Positions 57,501 through 64,000 of a stretch of 64,000 nucleotides of DNA are shown here, piece by piece (positions within the stretch are counted from its first letter, which is position 1; the number at the start of each line of letters is the position of its first letter). The position numbers and the translations under genes are program-made. The stretch is from contig CAJUAF010000014.1 in assembly GCA_910584365.1 (NCBI GenBank), positions 1 through 64,000 on the forward strand. Reading direction: 5' to 3'. The notes beneath the pieces were generated by a model. It did no database searches and had not been told where the DNA came from. It saw only the letters and a list, made by a program, of their open reading frames with translations. The stretch comes from an uncultured Muribaculaceae bacterium. Lineage in GTDB: Bacteria > Bacteroidota > Bacteroidia > Bacteroidales > Muribaculaceae.

Positions 57501-57906
57501 GATCTGCGGAATGTTGAATTCCGAGGGTGGCACTCTGTATATCGGAGTGGCTAACTCGGGTGTTCCCCGCGGGCTGGTTAATGATTTCGTTTACCTTAAC
57601 AACGGGTTCGAGGAGTTCGACCTGGAGGATGTCAAGGATAAGTTCAGCCTGAAATTCGGAAAGATTCTGCGCGACAATTTCGGACTGACAGTAGAAGGGA
57701 CGCAGGTATATCCTACGCTGGTGACCCTTGAATTTGACGATATCGATGACAATTGTTTCGCGGTGGTGACGGTCCGTCCTTATCGGGGGGCCGTAAGGAT
57801 GACCGACGGGCAGGTGTTCGTGCGTCAGGATTCTTCGACGCTTCCCGTCAAGAAGAAGGCTGAACAGGCCGAACTTGCCGCTGTCCGGAAAGAACTGCCT
57901 CTTTGA
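54565..57906 (+). CDS. Large protein with C-terminal Schlafen/AlbA_2 domain
   Basis: The protein is 1113 residues with no signal peptide or membrane segment, so probably cytoplasmic. Residues about 950-1100 form an AlbA_2 (Schlafen-type) domain: HHEFKESL, then ICGMLNSEGGTLYIGVANSG and VFVRQDSSTLPV. This is the putative nucleic-acid/nucleotide-binding and sometimes nuclease fold. The preceding ~950 residues are not recognised. Several OB/S1-like beta segments appear (ITCKVVSTNDGKLRLELV near 110-135, MLFRGRVIGSLPDGRVRLSMD near 625-650, EAVITKDNGGNCLAVTDGGYPVVIY near 662-690) separated by helical parts. It has its own promoter, and the 5'-nucleotidase gene follows after 33 bases. Possible roles are RNA handling or defence; this is inference. 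Confidence 0.75.
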   Translation: MPFEVGKLYTFKESEFEKSRESGKLVFKVRDPASATPYIIKPFEFQITDIPDKITCVYKGNDRLEQDMSTIVQELYEVGKEYRFRVMRQDNNASRNVSVRDDLRGLTFYPINLGKIKFERFQRITCKVVSTNDGKLRLELVQDEEKIQSKFSLTELLGLRGARSFGNKGLLDKLLQNPIFEEAREKFADNNPLWILVALEAITRSKHLWFPRGEGYRLGILRQVKELALSLIERSEYLNVFPLDDRRSLQGRLSAVILDCEDYLKAASLIVGGEDVSFITETLSSLKTTGWLYKPENKMRLLMALFTLKNSYVHDYIWEIFNIIRDHHADRRFLHEFAAGFILMLRIFIDNEANIVNTTNRDSLRALIEALAIELLLTRNKQFDRWNLYRGRLYTLTMHLVGNAGTVLFEKAFRALTENLDMPLEYSWKDLEDVNRLCHVNLNGFPAPRMEAEGKFISAFEARNGRLTVENGFMNVTPAQTGPATRRVIQFPLSADTAFSVDLNGRLDTRSAFDGTNLSEHHVMWRELEKCLFDVNQDVAVTATDVKRPARKLAPVIDDEVTFRIEGGEDGDIYTFRCVIEDPVFEGKGVINTRDIVLFPVKAYPDTFWTETGQQMLFRGRVIGSLPDGRVRLSMDREVDEEILRMARNDFNEDAQMEAVITKDNGGNCLAVTDGGYPVVIYKNGESLRQNDKVIVSIADVSWNKKSDRPYIIAKFESRVEDNDPVQNYMAVREALHFILGEVSGGAVWVPDPTVTAAEPEEAGDVSEVIPDVYLAAESVGGLSRLFDAMAFVTSDNLAGVYSLLSAARLLALLIGDNYRAQFLALKQEMVERLSGFAIDGLVAPAVVGELERKVEQFPGNDVDLYRRLEILKVLSALDKPSMGEAVMLPDETDSSTLGAIKRMVVSYNMLRGLKLNDVRRNLRRAIYGALNLTMPELDVSRVNASEDQHHEFKESLIYPAGNAMKADEKKQGLEIAQVICGMLNSEGGTLYIGVANSGVPRGLVNDFVYLNNGFEEFDLEDVKDKFSLKFGKILRDNFGLTVEGTQVYPTLVTLEFDDIDDNCFAVVTVRPYRGAVRMTDGQVFVRQDSSTLPVKKKAEQAELAAVRKELPL

Positions 57907-57939
57907 ACCGTTTGTTTAGTGAATTATAATGACTGAGCG

Positions 57940-59463
57940 ATGAAAAGTTTACATTATTATATAGGGGCGGCCGCGATAGGTGTGGCCTGCCTGATTGCCG
58001 CGCCGGAAAGCGCGGCCCGCAACCTGGTGATTCTCCAGACGAATGACACACACAGCCAGATTGATCCCACGGACAAGGGCTTCGGCGGTGTGCAGAGGCG
58101 CAAGGTGTTTATCGACAGCGTGCGCGCCGCCAATCCGGATGTGCTGCTTGTCGATGCCGGAGATGCCGTGCAGGGGACGCTTTTCTTCACCCTTTACGGC
58201 GGAAAGGTGGAAATGGATGTCATGAACGAACTGGGCTATGATGTCCAGATTCTGGGAAACCATGATTTTGACAACGGCGTGGAGACGATGGCCGGAAATG
58301 TGGCCCGCAGCAAAGCCGACTGGATTTCCACCAACTATCTGTTTGAGGACCCGGATGTGGGCACCCTGTTCTCGCCGTACAGGATTTTTGAATATGACGG
58401 AAAAAAGATTGGGGTCATCGGCCTGAATCTTGATCCCGAAGGGATGATTGCCGCCGGAAATGCCGCCGGAGTGAAATATCTTGATGCGGTGGAAGCCGCC
58501 GATGCGGCCGCCTGGTGGCTCAAGAACAGGGAAGGGGCTGACATGGTGGTGGCTGTGTCGCATCTCGGTTATGAGGATGTCCCCTCTCCGTCCGACCGCG
58601 ATGTGGCGTCCGCGAGCAGGAATATAGATATCATACTCGGAGGTCATTCCCATACGTTGCTGGCTCCCGGCAGCGGACGTGATTGGGTAAGGAACGCACT
58701 GGGAGATTCCGTGCTGGTGACCCAGAACGGGAAGTCCGGGGAGTGGATTACGGAAGTCACCGTCAGTCTTGACAGTATTGGGCTGAAAAAACCGGTCTAT
58801 CGCCAGGTGCGCCTTGGAGAGGTTTATGACCGCACGCGCGATGCCTCCCTCGATTCAATCGTGGCTCCTTACCGCAAGGGCGTGGATGATCTTATGAACA
58901 AGAAAATCGGACGCTCGGCGAAGACGCTCCCCAACGACCGGCCGGCCCTGCTGAACTTTGTAAGCGATTTCTGTGCCTCCCGCGGTGCGGAACTGATCGG
59001 CCGACCCGTGGATGTGGCGCTGATGAACAGCGGCAGTCTGCGCCGGGGACTCCCCAAGGGGGACATTACCCGGGGGCAGATTATCTCGATGCAGCCTTTC
59101 ACCAATCATGTGCTTGTCATGGAGCTTTCGGGCAAGGACCTGCAGGACGCAATGGAGGTCTATGCGTCCCGTGGAGGCGACGGACTCAGCGATAGCGCCC
59201 GGGCTACGTATGATCCCGCCTCGCGCAAAGTCGTCTCATTTACTCTTGACGGGAAGCCGGTGGATCCCGAGCGAATCTACACGGTTGCCACGATCGACTA
59301 CCTCGCGGGAGGAGGCGACTATATGGTACCCCTGAAAAACGGCCGCATCATAGCCAAGTCCGACAGTATCGTTTATGATGACCTTATCGCCTACATCCTC
59401 AGGAATTTCTCCCGCAAGGCCATCAATCCCTCCGACACTTCCCGTTTCACCCCGGCCCGGTAA
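57940..59463 (+). CDS. Periplasmic bifunctional metallophosphatase/5'-nucleotidase
   Basis: This enzyme releases phosphate from nucleotides (UshA-like). The protein is 507 residues. A signal peptide (LHYYIGAAAIGVACLIAAPESAA) is followed by the metallophosphatase motifs QTNDTHSQI, DAGDAVQGT, GNHDFDNG, VAVSHLG and GGHSHTLL, and by the C-terminal nucleotidase domain (LMNSGSLRRGLPKGDITRGQI, ATIDYLAGGGDYM). All metal-binding residues are present. It may be cotranscribed with the AlbA_2-domain gene. Confidence 0.94.
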   Translation: MKSLHYYIGAAAIGVACLIAAPESAARNLVILQTNDTHSQIDPTDKGFGGVQRRKVFIDSVRAANPDVLLVDAGDAVQGTLFFTLYGGKVEMDVMNELGYDVQILGNHDFDNGVETMAGNVARSKADWISTNYLFEDPDVGTLFSPYRIFEYDGKKIGVIGLNLDPEGMIAAGNAAGVKYLDAVEAADAAAWWLKNREGADMVVAVSHLGYEDVPSPSDRDVASASRNIDIILGGHSHTLLAPGSGRDWVRNALGDSVLVTQNGKSGEWITEVTVSLDSIGLKKPVYRQVRLGEVYDRTRDASLDSIVAPYRKGVDDLMNKKIGRSAKTLPNDRPALLNFVSDFCASRGAELIGRPVDVALMNSGSLRRGLPKGDITRGQIISMQPFTNHVLVMELSGKDLQDAMEVYASRGGDGLSDSARATYDPASRKVVSFTLDGKPVDPERIYTVATIDYLAGGGDYMVPLKNGRIIAKSDSIVYDDLIAYILRNFSRKAINPSDTSRFTPAR

Positions 59464-59502
59464 CCGCCCCTACCGTCCGTCAACAATTCTCATCTCTGAT
59501 AT

Positions 59503-59552
59503 CGGTTTTGCCATAAAGTATACGTTTGATGCATAGACTTTTGGCAAAACCG
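59503..59552. repeat. Long inverted repeat downstream of the 5'-nucleotidase gene
   Basis: CGGTTTTGCCA (59503-59513) pairs perfectly with TGGCAAAACCG (59542-59552). Inside, AAAGT (59515-59519) pairs with ACTTT (59537-59541). There is no T run, so it is not an ordinary intrinsic terminator. It could be a transcript end processed in another way or a regulator site. Confidence 0.55.
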
Positions 59553-59652
59553 CATCTTTGAATATCTTTCCAGTCGGGTCCGTTTCCTTTTCGTATGATA
59601 AATTCGGGAGCGTGGATTTTTACTGGATACGTTGAAAAAAATGATGGAAAAA

Positions 59653-59684
59653 TTTGGAGGTTTCCGAAAAGTGTTGTAACTTTG
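59653..59684 (+). promoter_or_regulatory. Promoter of tRNA-Arg
   Basis: TTTG (59653-59656) and TAACTTTG (59677-59684) are 20 bases apart, 27 bases upstream of the tRNA. Confidence 0.82.
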
Positions 59685-59711
59685 CAGTCGCAAAACCGAT
59701 ATAACAGCGTT

Positions 59712-59785
59712 GGTTCGCTAGCTCAACTGAATAGAGCATCTGACTACGGATCAGAAGGTTACAGGTTTGAATCCTGTGCGAATCA
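59712..59785 (+). tRNA. tRNA-Arg(ACG)
   Basis: The acceptor GGTTCGC/GCGAATC has one G-T pair. The anticodon stem TCTGA/TCAGA holds loop CTACGGA, giving anticodon ACG (read as ICG after deamination by TadA). The T-arm is CAGGTTTGAATCCTG and the discriminator is A. CCA is not encoded. Confidence 0.93.
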
Positions 59786-59851
59786 CTGAATTGGCGCCTT
59801 TACCCCGGGCGCCATTTTAGTTTCAAATTCTAACTCCATTCAATCTAACAA

Positions 59852-60313
59852 ATGAAACTTTTTCAAATAAAACCAATCAAGTGGTTCATGATGCTTGCGG
59901 CAGTGCTTACTTTAGGTGTTGCGGCGACATCCTGCGGTGATGACGACGACGATGTAATCCATGGTCTCTATATCGGAGAAGGAACGGCAACGTTTTGGGA
60001 TGATGGCGAACTGATAACCGAGCAGGCTACCGTGCAGGCGCAGTTCAATAGCGATGGTACCGGTTTTATTATGGATAATGAGGGGGAGATTGACCTCTTC
60101 AATGACTTCAAAGTCGCCAACGGACATCTCATGATCCGCTGGACAGGAGATAACGAATACGAAGATGCCGGAGCAATTGCCATCCAGGGTCATAATTTCA
60201 CCCTCAGTGATGAATACTCCGAAGACGAAAGAATAGTTGTCGTTTTTACCAGAGTAAACGACAAGGACAACACCAACTTTGATTTCTGGACCTATCTGGA
60301 GGAATATCGCTAA
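59852..60313 (+). CDS. Small surface lipoprotein of unknown function
   Basis: The protein is 153 residues. A signal (KWFMMLAAVLTLGVAATSC) is followed by CGDDDDD: the lipid cysteine and five acids, the Bacteroidetes pattern for surface-exposed lipoproteins. The mature part (about 120 residues) is beta-rich with a pattern seen in lipocalin-like small lipoproteins (GLYIGEGTATFWDDGELITEQATVQAQFNSDG), but I cannot name the family. A hairpin downstream may end the transcript. Confidence 0.78.
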   Translation: MKLFQIKPIKWFMMLAAVLTLGVAATSCGDDDDDVIHGLYIGEGTATFWDDGELITEQATVQAQFNSDGTGFIMDNEGEIDLFNDFKVANGHLMIRWTGDNEYEDAGAIAIQGHNFTLSDEYSEDERIVVVFTRVNDKDNTNFDFWTYLEEYR

Positions 60314-60761
60314 TCACCGCTGCGATCACTAATAACCTGCGGGAACTTGACCTCCCGTCATCAGTCATATTTTACGATTTAAGCCGGTTCCCGCGTTTTG
60401 TTCGGGGATCGGTTTTTGCTTGTGCCGGAATCATCGTTCCGTGCAAATCACCGGGCTTGAAAAAGCAATGTAAGGGGGAATCGTTAAAATTTAATCGCAT
60501 ATGAAAAAAGTCTGGAAGGCGTTATCCGATTGTTATTGAACATATGCTAAAAAATGAAATACCTGTGACGATTTTATTTGCAAAAGCTAAAATTATTTTA
60601 GAATTTTGTGATATGTCGCTGTCGGGGATGCTTACAAGGACTTTTTTAATGATGAACTTCAGTGCGCTTTTTCATATTTCCGGCAGTATGTACATAGAAA
60701 CGGATAGCGGTTAGCTGACTTCCCCGCTATGCGACCGGTTAAACGAAGGAAGTCTTCTCGG
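60314..60761 (+). other. Intergenic region, one hairpin, no gene
   Basis: There is no supported gene between the small lipoprotein and the large secreted protein. It contains one hairpin at 60339-60400. A 12-codon frame at 60501 is too short to support. No clear promoter was recognised upstream of the following gene. Confidence 0.5.
60339..60400 (+). terminator. Possible terminator after the small lipoprotein
   Basis: GCGGGAAC (60339-60346) pairs perfectly with GTTCCCGC (60387-60394), followed by GTTTTG. The 40-base loop makes it weak. Confidence 0.4.
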
Positions 60762-63700
60762 ATGTTTATGAGAAAATATATCTTATTTCTCACAGTGCCA
60801 TTGCTGGTATGTTCGGCGGTATCATCAGCCCTGCCGAAAATAAACGGCTCGGTCTGCAGAACCAATCCATCGGCAGATTGGTACCATGGTTCAGGTGTAT
60901 ATGAGCTTGCCACAGAATCCGGCGGGACATTTACAAAAATCTCTGTCTCCCAATCCAGTATATCGACGGATTACGGTGCGGTGACCGTAGGGAACGTATT
61001 CTATGCGTTCTCCGCCAACGAAACTCCCTGGTTCTCGAATTATATTATCGAGGCTTTCTCCATGGATACGTTTGACAGAATTCCCATGACCACAGCCGAT
61101 ATCGGCAAGACATCGGTTGCATCCGCTCTGGTGTATGACGACAGCACGGGGAAAACTTACGGGTGTTTTTTCAAGTCTTCTTCCGGATTCCAGTTCGGCA
61201 CGATTGACCTGCCGGAGCTGCCGGATGCCTCATATAAACCGACGGTTACGCCTATAGCCGATGTAGAAGGGCGGTGGAGCGCCATGGCAATGAATGGCGC
61301 TGGAGAGCTTTTTGCCGTGGACGCGACATCCGGGATGTTACTGAGAGTAGACAAGACAACTGGAGTTGTTACCGGTATAGGGGAGACGGGACTCACCACA
61401 ACGTTGCAGTCTTCCGCAGTGATAGACAAGTCTACGGGAAAAATGTATTATTCCCATACTCAGGCCTACAATGATGTGAAGCTCTATGAAATAGATCTTT
61501 CCACGGGGCAGGCGTCGCTGGTGGCCGACTGGGAGAACAATCCCCAGGTAACATTCATGTATATCCCGGTCTCCTCTCCGGATCCGGAAGGTGTCCCTCA
61601 GGCGCCTGTCAATCTGAAGGCTTCATTCCCGGAGGGTGCTTTATCAGGGACAATTACTTTTGACGTTCCGGCTCAGACTGCACTCGGAGAGCAAGGTACG
61701 GGTGAAGTCGGATGGAAACTTGCTGTAAACGATGTTTCTTATGCTGAGGGAATCACATCTTTCGGGAATTCTGTATCGGTCCCGGTAAATGTTGAAGGCA
61801 GAGGACTTTACAGCTTTTCAGTCTGTCTGACTAATGGCACCGGTCCTTCGGAGGAGGCCGTGACCACTGTGTTCGCCGGATTGGGGACACCCTCCGCGCC
61901 AGGAAATCCGGCAGCGGTTCTTGCCGACGGCACGGTCACTGTCACCTGGGACGCCGTCACTACCACGGCCGACGGAGGATATTTCGACGCGTCTCAGATT
62001 CGATATAATGTTTGGCGCATTGACGGGGATAACCGGATATGTATAGGGGAGTGGCTGAACAGAACAAACGCCACCGACCGGATAGGAGAGCCTGAGGACA
62101 ATATCAGCTATGTTTACGCCATTGAGGCTTTTTACCGGACAGATGAGACAGTGAAGTCGGAACCGGCTATGACAAATCCCATTGTGATCGGTTTTCCCGA
62201 GCCTCCGTATGTTCAGGAATTCAACACCTCCGACGCTGTCAGTGAATTTACAATCCTGAATTCCAACGGTGATCCTTTCACATGGAAGTATTTCCGGGGC
62301 CGGATGAGGATGCAGGTGACTGGCACGACACCTTATCCTATGGATGATTGGCTGATAACCCCCTCGTTCAGGCTTGAGAAAGGAAAGATGTATCCTGTTG
62401 AGGTCGATCTTGAAGGCAACATCGGATATAGTGAGATTGCTGAAATCAAGGCCGGACGCTCGGCTACTGTGGAGGGAATGGCCCTGACAGTGATGTCCCC
62501 GACGGTGCTGACCGACCATACCGAGACTTATACGGGGTATATCATCCCGCAACAGACAGGGGCACATTGCCTTGGAATTCATGCCATGACGGGGGAGAAC
62601 TGTTTCTACATTTTTGCCGACAATATCCGAATCGGTGCCGGAACGAGTGCCGCTGTTCCTGCGGCTGTAAGTAATCTGACCGTCACTCCCGATTATTCGG
62701 GCGAACCCAGGTGTACGCTTGTCTTCACTCTTCCGGCGTTTACCGCCGAGGGAAATCCTTTGGACAGAGTGAAGACGGTAAAGATTCTGCGGGATGGCAC
62801 GATGATTTCAGAGGCTGCGCCCGAGTCTTCCGAGGTGGTATTCACTGATACGGATGTGGCTGCCGGATATCATACTTATTCGGTTGTCGCTACGAACGAC
62901 GATGGTGATGGCATAGCAACTTCTGCCCGAGTGTTTGTGGGAGTCGGTGTTCCCGCGATTCCGGCAGGTGCTTCCGTGAAAGAAATTGAAGAGGGAGTAG
63001 TCTCGGTGACATGGAATCCCGTAACTACTGACCAGGACGGCAATACCCTCAACCCCGCATTGGTGACTTATAAAGTGTATGATTTCGGAACCGGAGAACT
63101 CATGGCCGATGATGTGGCTGGGACGTCGGTGACATTTGCCGGCGCGAAGCCGGGCGAGCAGGTATGGGGGGAATATGCTGTATATGCCGTAACTTCAGCG
63201 GGTCAGTCGATTACCTCCGGCCGTACGGGGATGATTCCCGTCGGTAAACCTTATGCAATTCCTTACTCGGAATCGTTCCCAGACGGTCGTGTAAGCAATC
63301 TGTGCGGAATGTTTACCGCGGATCTCGGTGGCCGCTGGGAAATTATGACCGACTGCGATATGACCGGCCTGGACGCATCAGACCATGATAATGGCTATGC
63401 CGCTATGGTGGGCAATACCGTCGGGAGTTCTGCCGCGATATATTCCGGCAAGATTGATTTGCGTGATGCGGAATCGCCTGTTCTTACTTTCCGGGCGTTC
63501 GATCAGTATGCCAACGGGAACTTTAATGATAACACTGTTGAGGTACAGATTGACGGGGGTGAAGGCTTCAAACCTGTCCGGACCTTTACGATATGTGACC
63601 TCGACCCTGCGTCCGGTGGCAATCACTGGGCCAAGGCTGTGATGTCTCTTGCAGATTTTACCGGCAAAATTATATGCTATCGTCTGCTGGTCTCCGAGAA

Positions 63701-64000
63701 TGTATATACTTACACTATGATTGATGACATCCGTGTGCATGAGCGGTTGGCTCAGGATCTTGACCTGCGCAATATCGAAGCCCCGGGGATGGTGGCCCAG
63801 AACGAACCTTTCACAATCAGTGTGGATGTCGAGAACTTAGGTTCTGAGCCTGCTGACGGCTGGAGCGTGGAACTGTATGCCGACGGCACCCCGGTTGATT
63901 CCCGCCAAGGAGAGATGCTTGCTCCGGATGCCCGGTGCGAGGTGGATTTCCGGCTTTCTCACTCGCCGATGCATAATGAAAGAGTGGAGTATTCGGCCCG
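60762..64000 (+). CDS. Large secreted FN3/cleaved-adhesin-type protein, 3' end beyond window
   Basis: The frame is open from 60762 to the window end (1079 codons and more, no stop). The start is the ATG at 60762 or 60768; GAAGGAAG lies upstream and favours 60762. A signal peptide (MRKYILFLTVPLLVCSAVSSA) opens it. The N-terminal part (about 25-285) looks like a beta-propeller-type sequence (MAMNGAGELFAVDATSGMLLRVDKTTGVVT). Two FN3-like modules follow (VLADGTVTVTWDAVTT near 388 and EEGVVSVTWNPVTTD near 745), with cleaved-adhesin/MAM-like modules between and after them (YVQEFNTSD, DDWLITPSFRLE, IFADNIRI). A CARDB-like segment (VDVENLGSEPADGWSVELYADG) is near the end. It is probably a T9SS-secreted cell-surface protein; substrate or partner is unknown. 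Confidence 0.82.
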   Translation, partial: MFMRKYILFLTVPLLVCSAVSSALPKINGSVCRTNPSADWYHGSGVYELATESGGTFTKISVSQSSISTDYGAVTVGNVFYAFSANETPWFSNYIIEAFSMDTFDRIPMTTADIGKTSVASALVYDDSTGKTYGCFFKSSSGFQFGTIDLPELPDASYKPTVTPIADVEGRWSAMAMNGAGELFAVDATSGMLLRVDKTTGVVTGIGETGLTTTLQSSAVIDKSTGKMYYSHTQAYNDVKLYEIDLSTGQASLVADWENNPQVTFMYIPVSSPDPEGVPQAPVNLKASFPEGALSGTITFDVPAQTALGEQGTGEVGWKLAVNDVSYAEGITSFGNSVSVPVNVEGRGLYSFSVCLTNGTGPSEEAVTTVFAGLGTPSAPGNPAAVLADGTVTVTWDAVTTTADGGYFDASQIRYNVWRIDGDNRICIGEWLNRTNATDRIGEPEDNISYVYAIEAFYRTDETVKSEPAMTNPIVIGFPEPPYVQEFNTSDAVSEFTILNSNGDPFTWKYFRGRMRMQVTGTTPYPMDDWLITPSFRLEKGKMYPVEVDLEGNIGYSEIAEIKAGRSATVEGMALTVMSPTVLTDHTETYTGYIIPQQTGAHCLGIHAMTGENCFYIFADNIRIGAGTSAAVPAAVSNLTVTPDYSGEPRCTLVFTLPAFTAEGNPLDRVKTVKILRDGTMISEAAPESSEVVFTDTDVAAGYHTYSVVATNDDGDGIATSARVFVGVGVPAIPAGASVKEIEEGVVSVTWNPVTTDQDGNTLNPALVTYKVYDFGTGELMADDVAGTSVTFAGAKPGEQVWGEYAVYAVTSAGQSITSGRTGMIPVGKPYAIPYSESFPDGRVSNLCGMFTADLGGRWEIMTDCDMTGLDASDHDNGYAAMVGNTVGSSAAIYSGKIDLRDAESPVLTFRAFDQYANGNFNDNTVEVQIDGGEGFKPVRTFTICDLDPASGGNHWAKAVMSLADFTGKIICYRLLVSENVYTYTMIDDIRVHERLAQDLDLRNIEAPGMVAQNEPFTISVDVENLGSEPADGWSVELYADGTPVDSRQGEMLAPDARCEVDFRLSHSPMHNERVEYSA

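Noticed and set aside
60501..60539. 12-codon frame (MKKVWKALSDCY) as a small peptide gene
   Set aside because: It is too short, with no conserved signal and no evidence of translation.

Overview
The window looks like a chromosomal stretch from a Bacteroidales bacterium, most likely Muribaculaceae-like (inference). The signs are GC-rich protein-coding DNA, weak Shine-Dalgarno sequences, many TAnnTTTG-type -7 promoter elements with a TTTG-like -33 about 19-20 bases upstream, a serine palmitoyltransferase, a 58-residue histone-H1-like protein, CotH, FN3 and cleaved-adhesin type secreted proteins, and lipoproteins with acidic residues after the lipid cysteine (CGDDDD). 

Region 1 (1-13.5 kb) is the translation/transcription core on the + strand: tRNA-Gly (cut by the window), tRNA-Thr, tuf, tRNA-Trp, secE, nusG, rplK, rplA, rplJ, rplL, rpoB, rpoC. 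There are intrinsic terminator-like hairpins after tuf, between rplL and rpoB (probably an attenuator) and after rpoC. 

Region 2 (13.6-20.1 kb) is the most interesting part: a compact RiPP (ribosomally made, modified peptide) locus directly behind rpoC, with its own Bacteroidetes-type promoter. It has a 90-residue precursor whose C-terminal half carries six cysteines and four Cys-Thr-Asn motifs, a radical SAM/SPASM peptide maturase, an outer-membrane beta-barrel protein with a carboxypeptidase-regulatory-like N-terminus, and an ABC exporter with an N-terminal C39 leader peptidase. No HlyD-type adaptor is present. The expected path is precursor, thioether-type modification, leader removal with export, then outer-membrane passage or uptake. 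The chemistry and final function are inference. 

Region 3 (20.4-32.3 kb, all - strand) holds an FKBP-type lipoprotein, LemA, glycyl-tRNA synthetase, a Pif1/RecD-like helicase with a C-terminal HTH, a histone-H1-like protein, glutaminase, threonine ammonia-lyase, an NfnAB-type bifurcating transhydrogenase pair (often named gltA plus a sulfide dehydrogenase), tRNA-Leu and serine palmitoyltransferase. Region 4 (32.6-43.8 kb) holds an M3 peptidase, thioesterase, DprA, nucleoside phosphorylase, a TetR-like regulator, and the operon nusB-yajC-ybbR-coaE-DUF2851. Its NusB is enlarged by an apparent internal duplication. 

Region 5 (43.9-64 kb) holds two lipoproteins of unknown role, a CotH-kinase/discoidin surface protein, a RelA with a degenerate hydrolase domain, a small FtsEX-like ABC pair, a cation diffusion facilitator, a 1113-residue protein ending in a Schlafen/AlbA_2 domain, a periplasmic 5'-nucleotidase, tRNA-Arg, a surface lipoprotein and the start of a large FN3/adhesin-like secreted protein that runs off the window. 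No insertion sequence, CRISPR array, rRNA or replication origin was seen.
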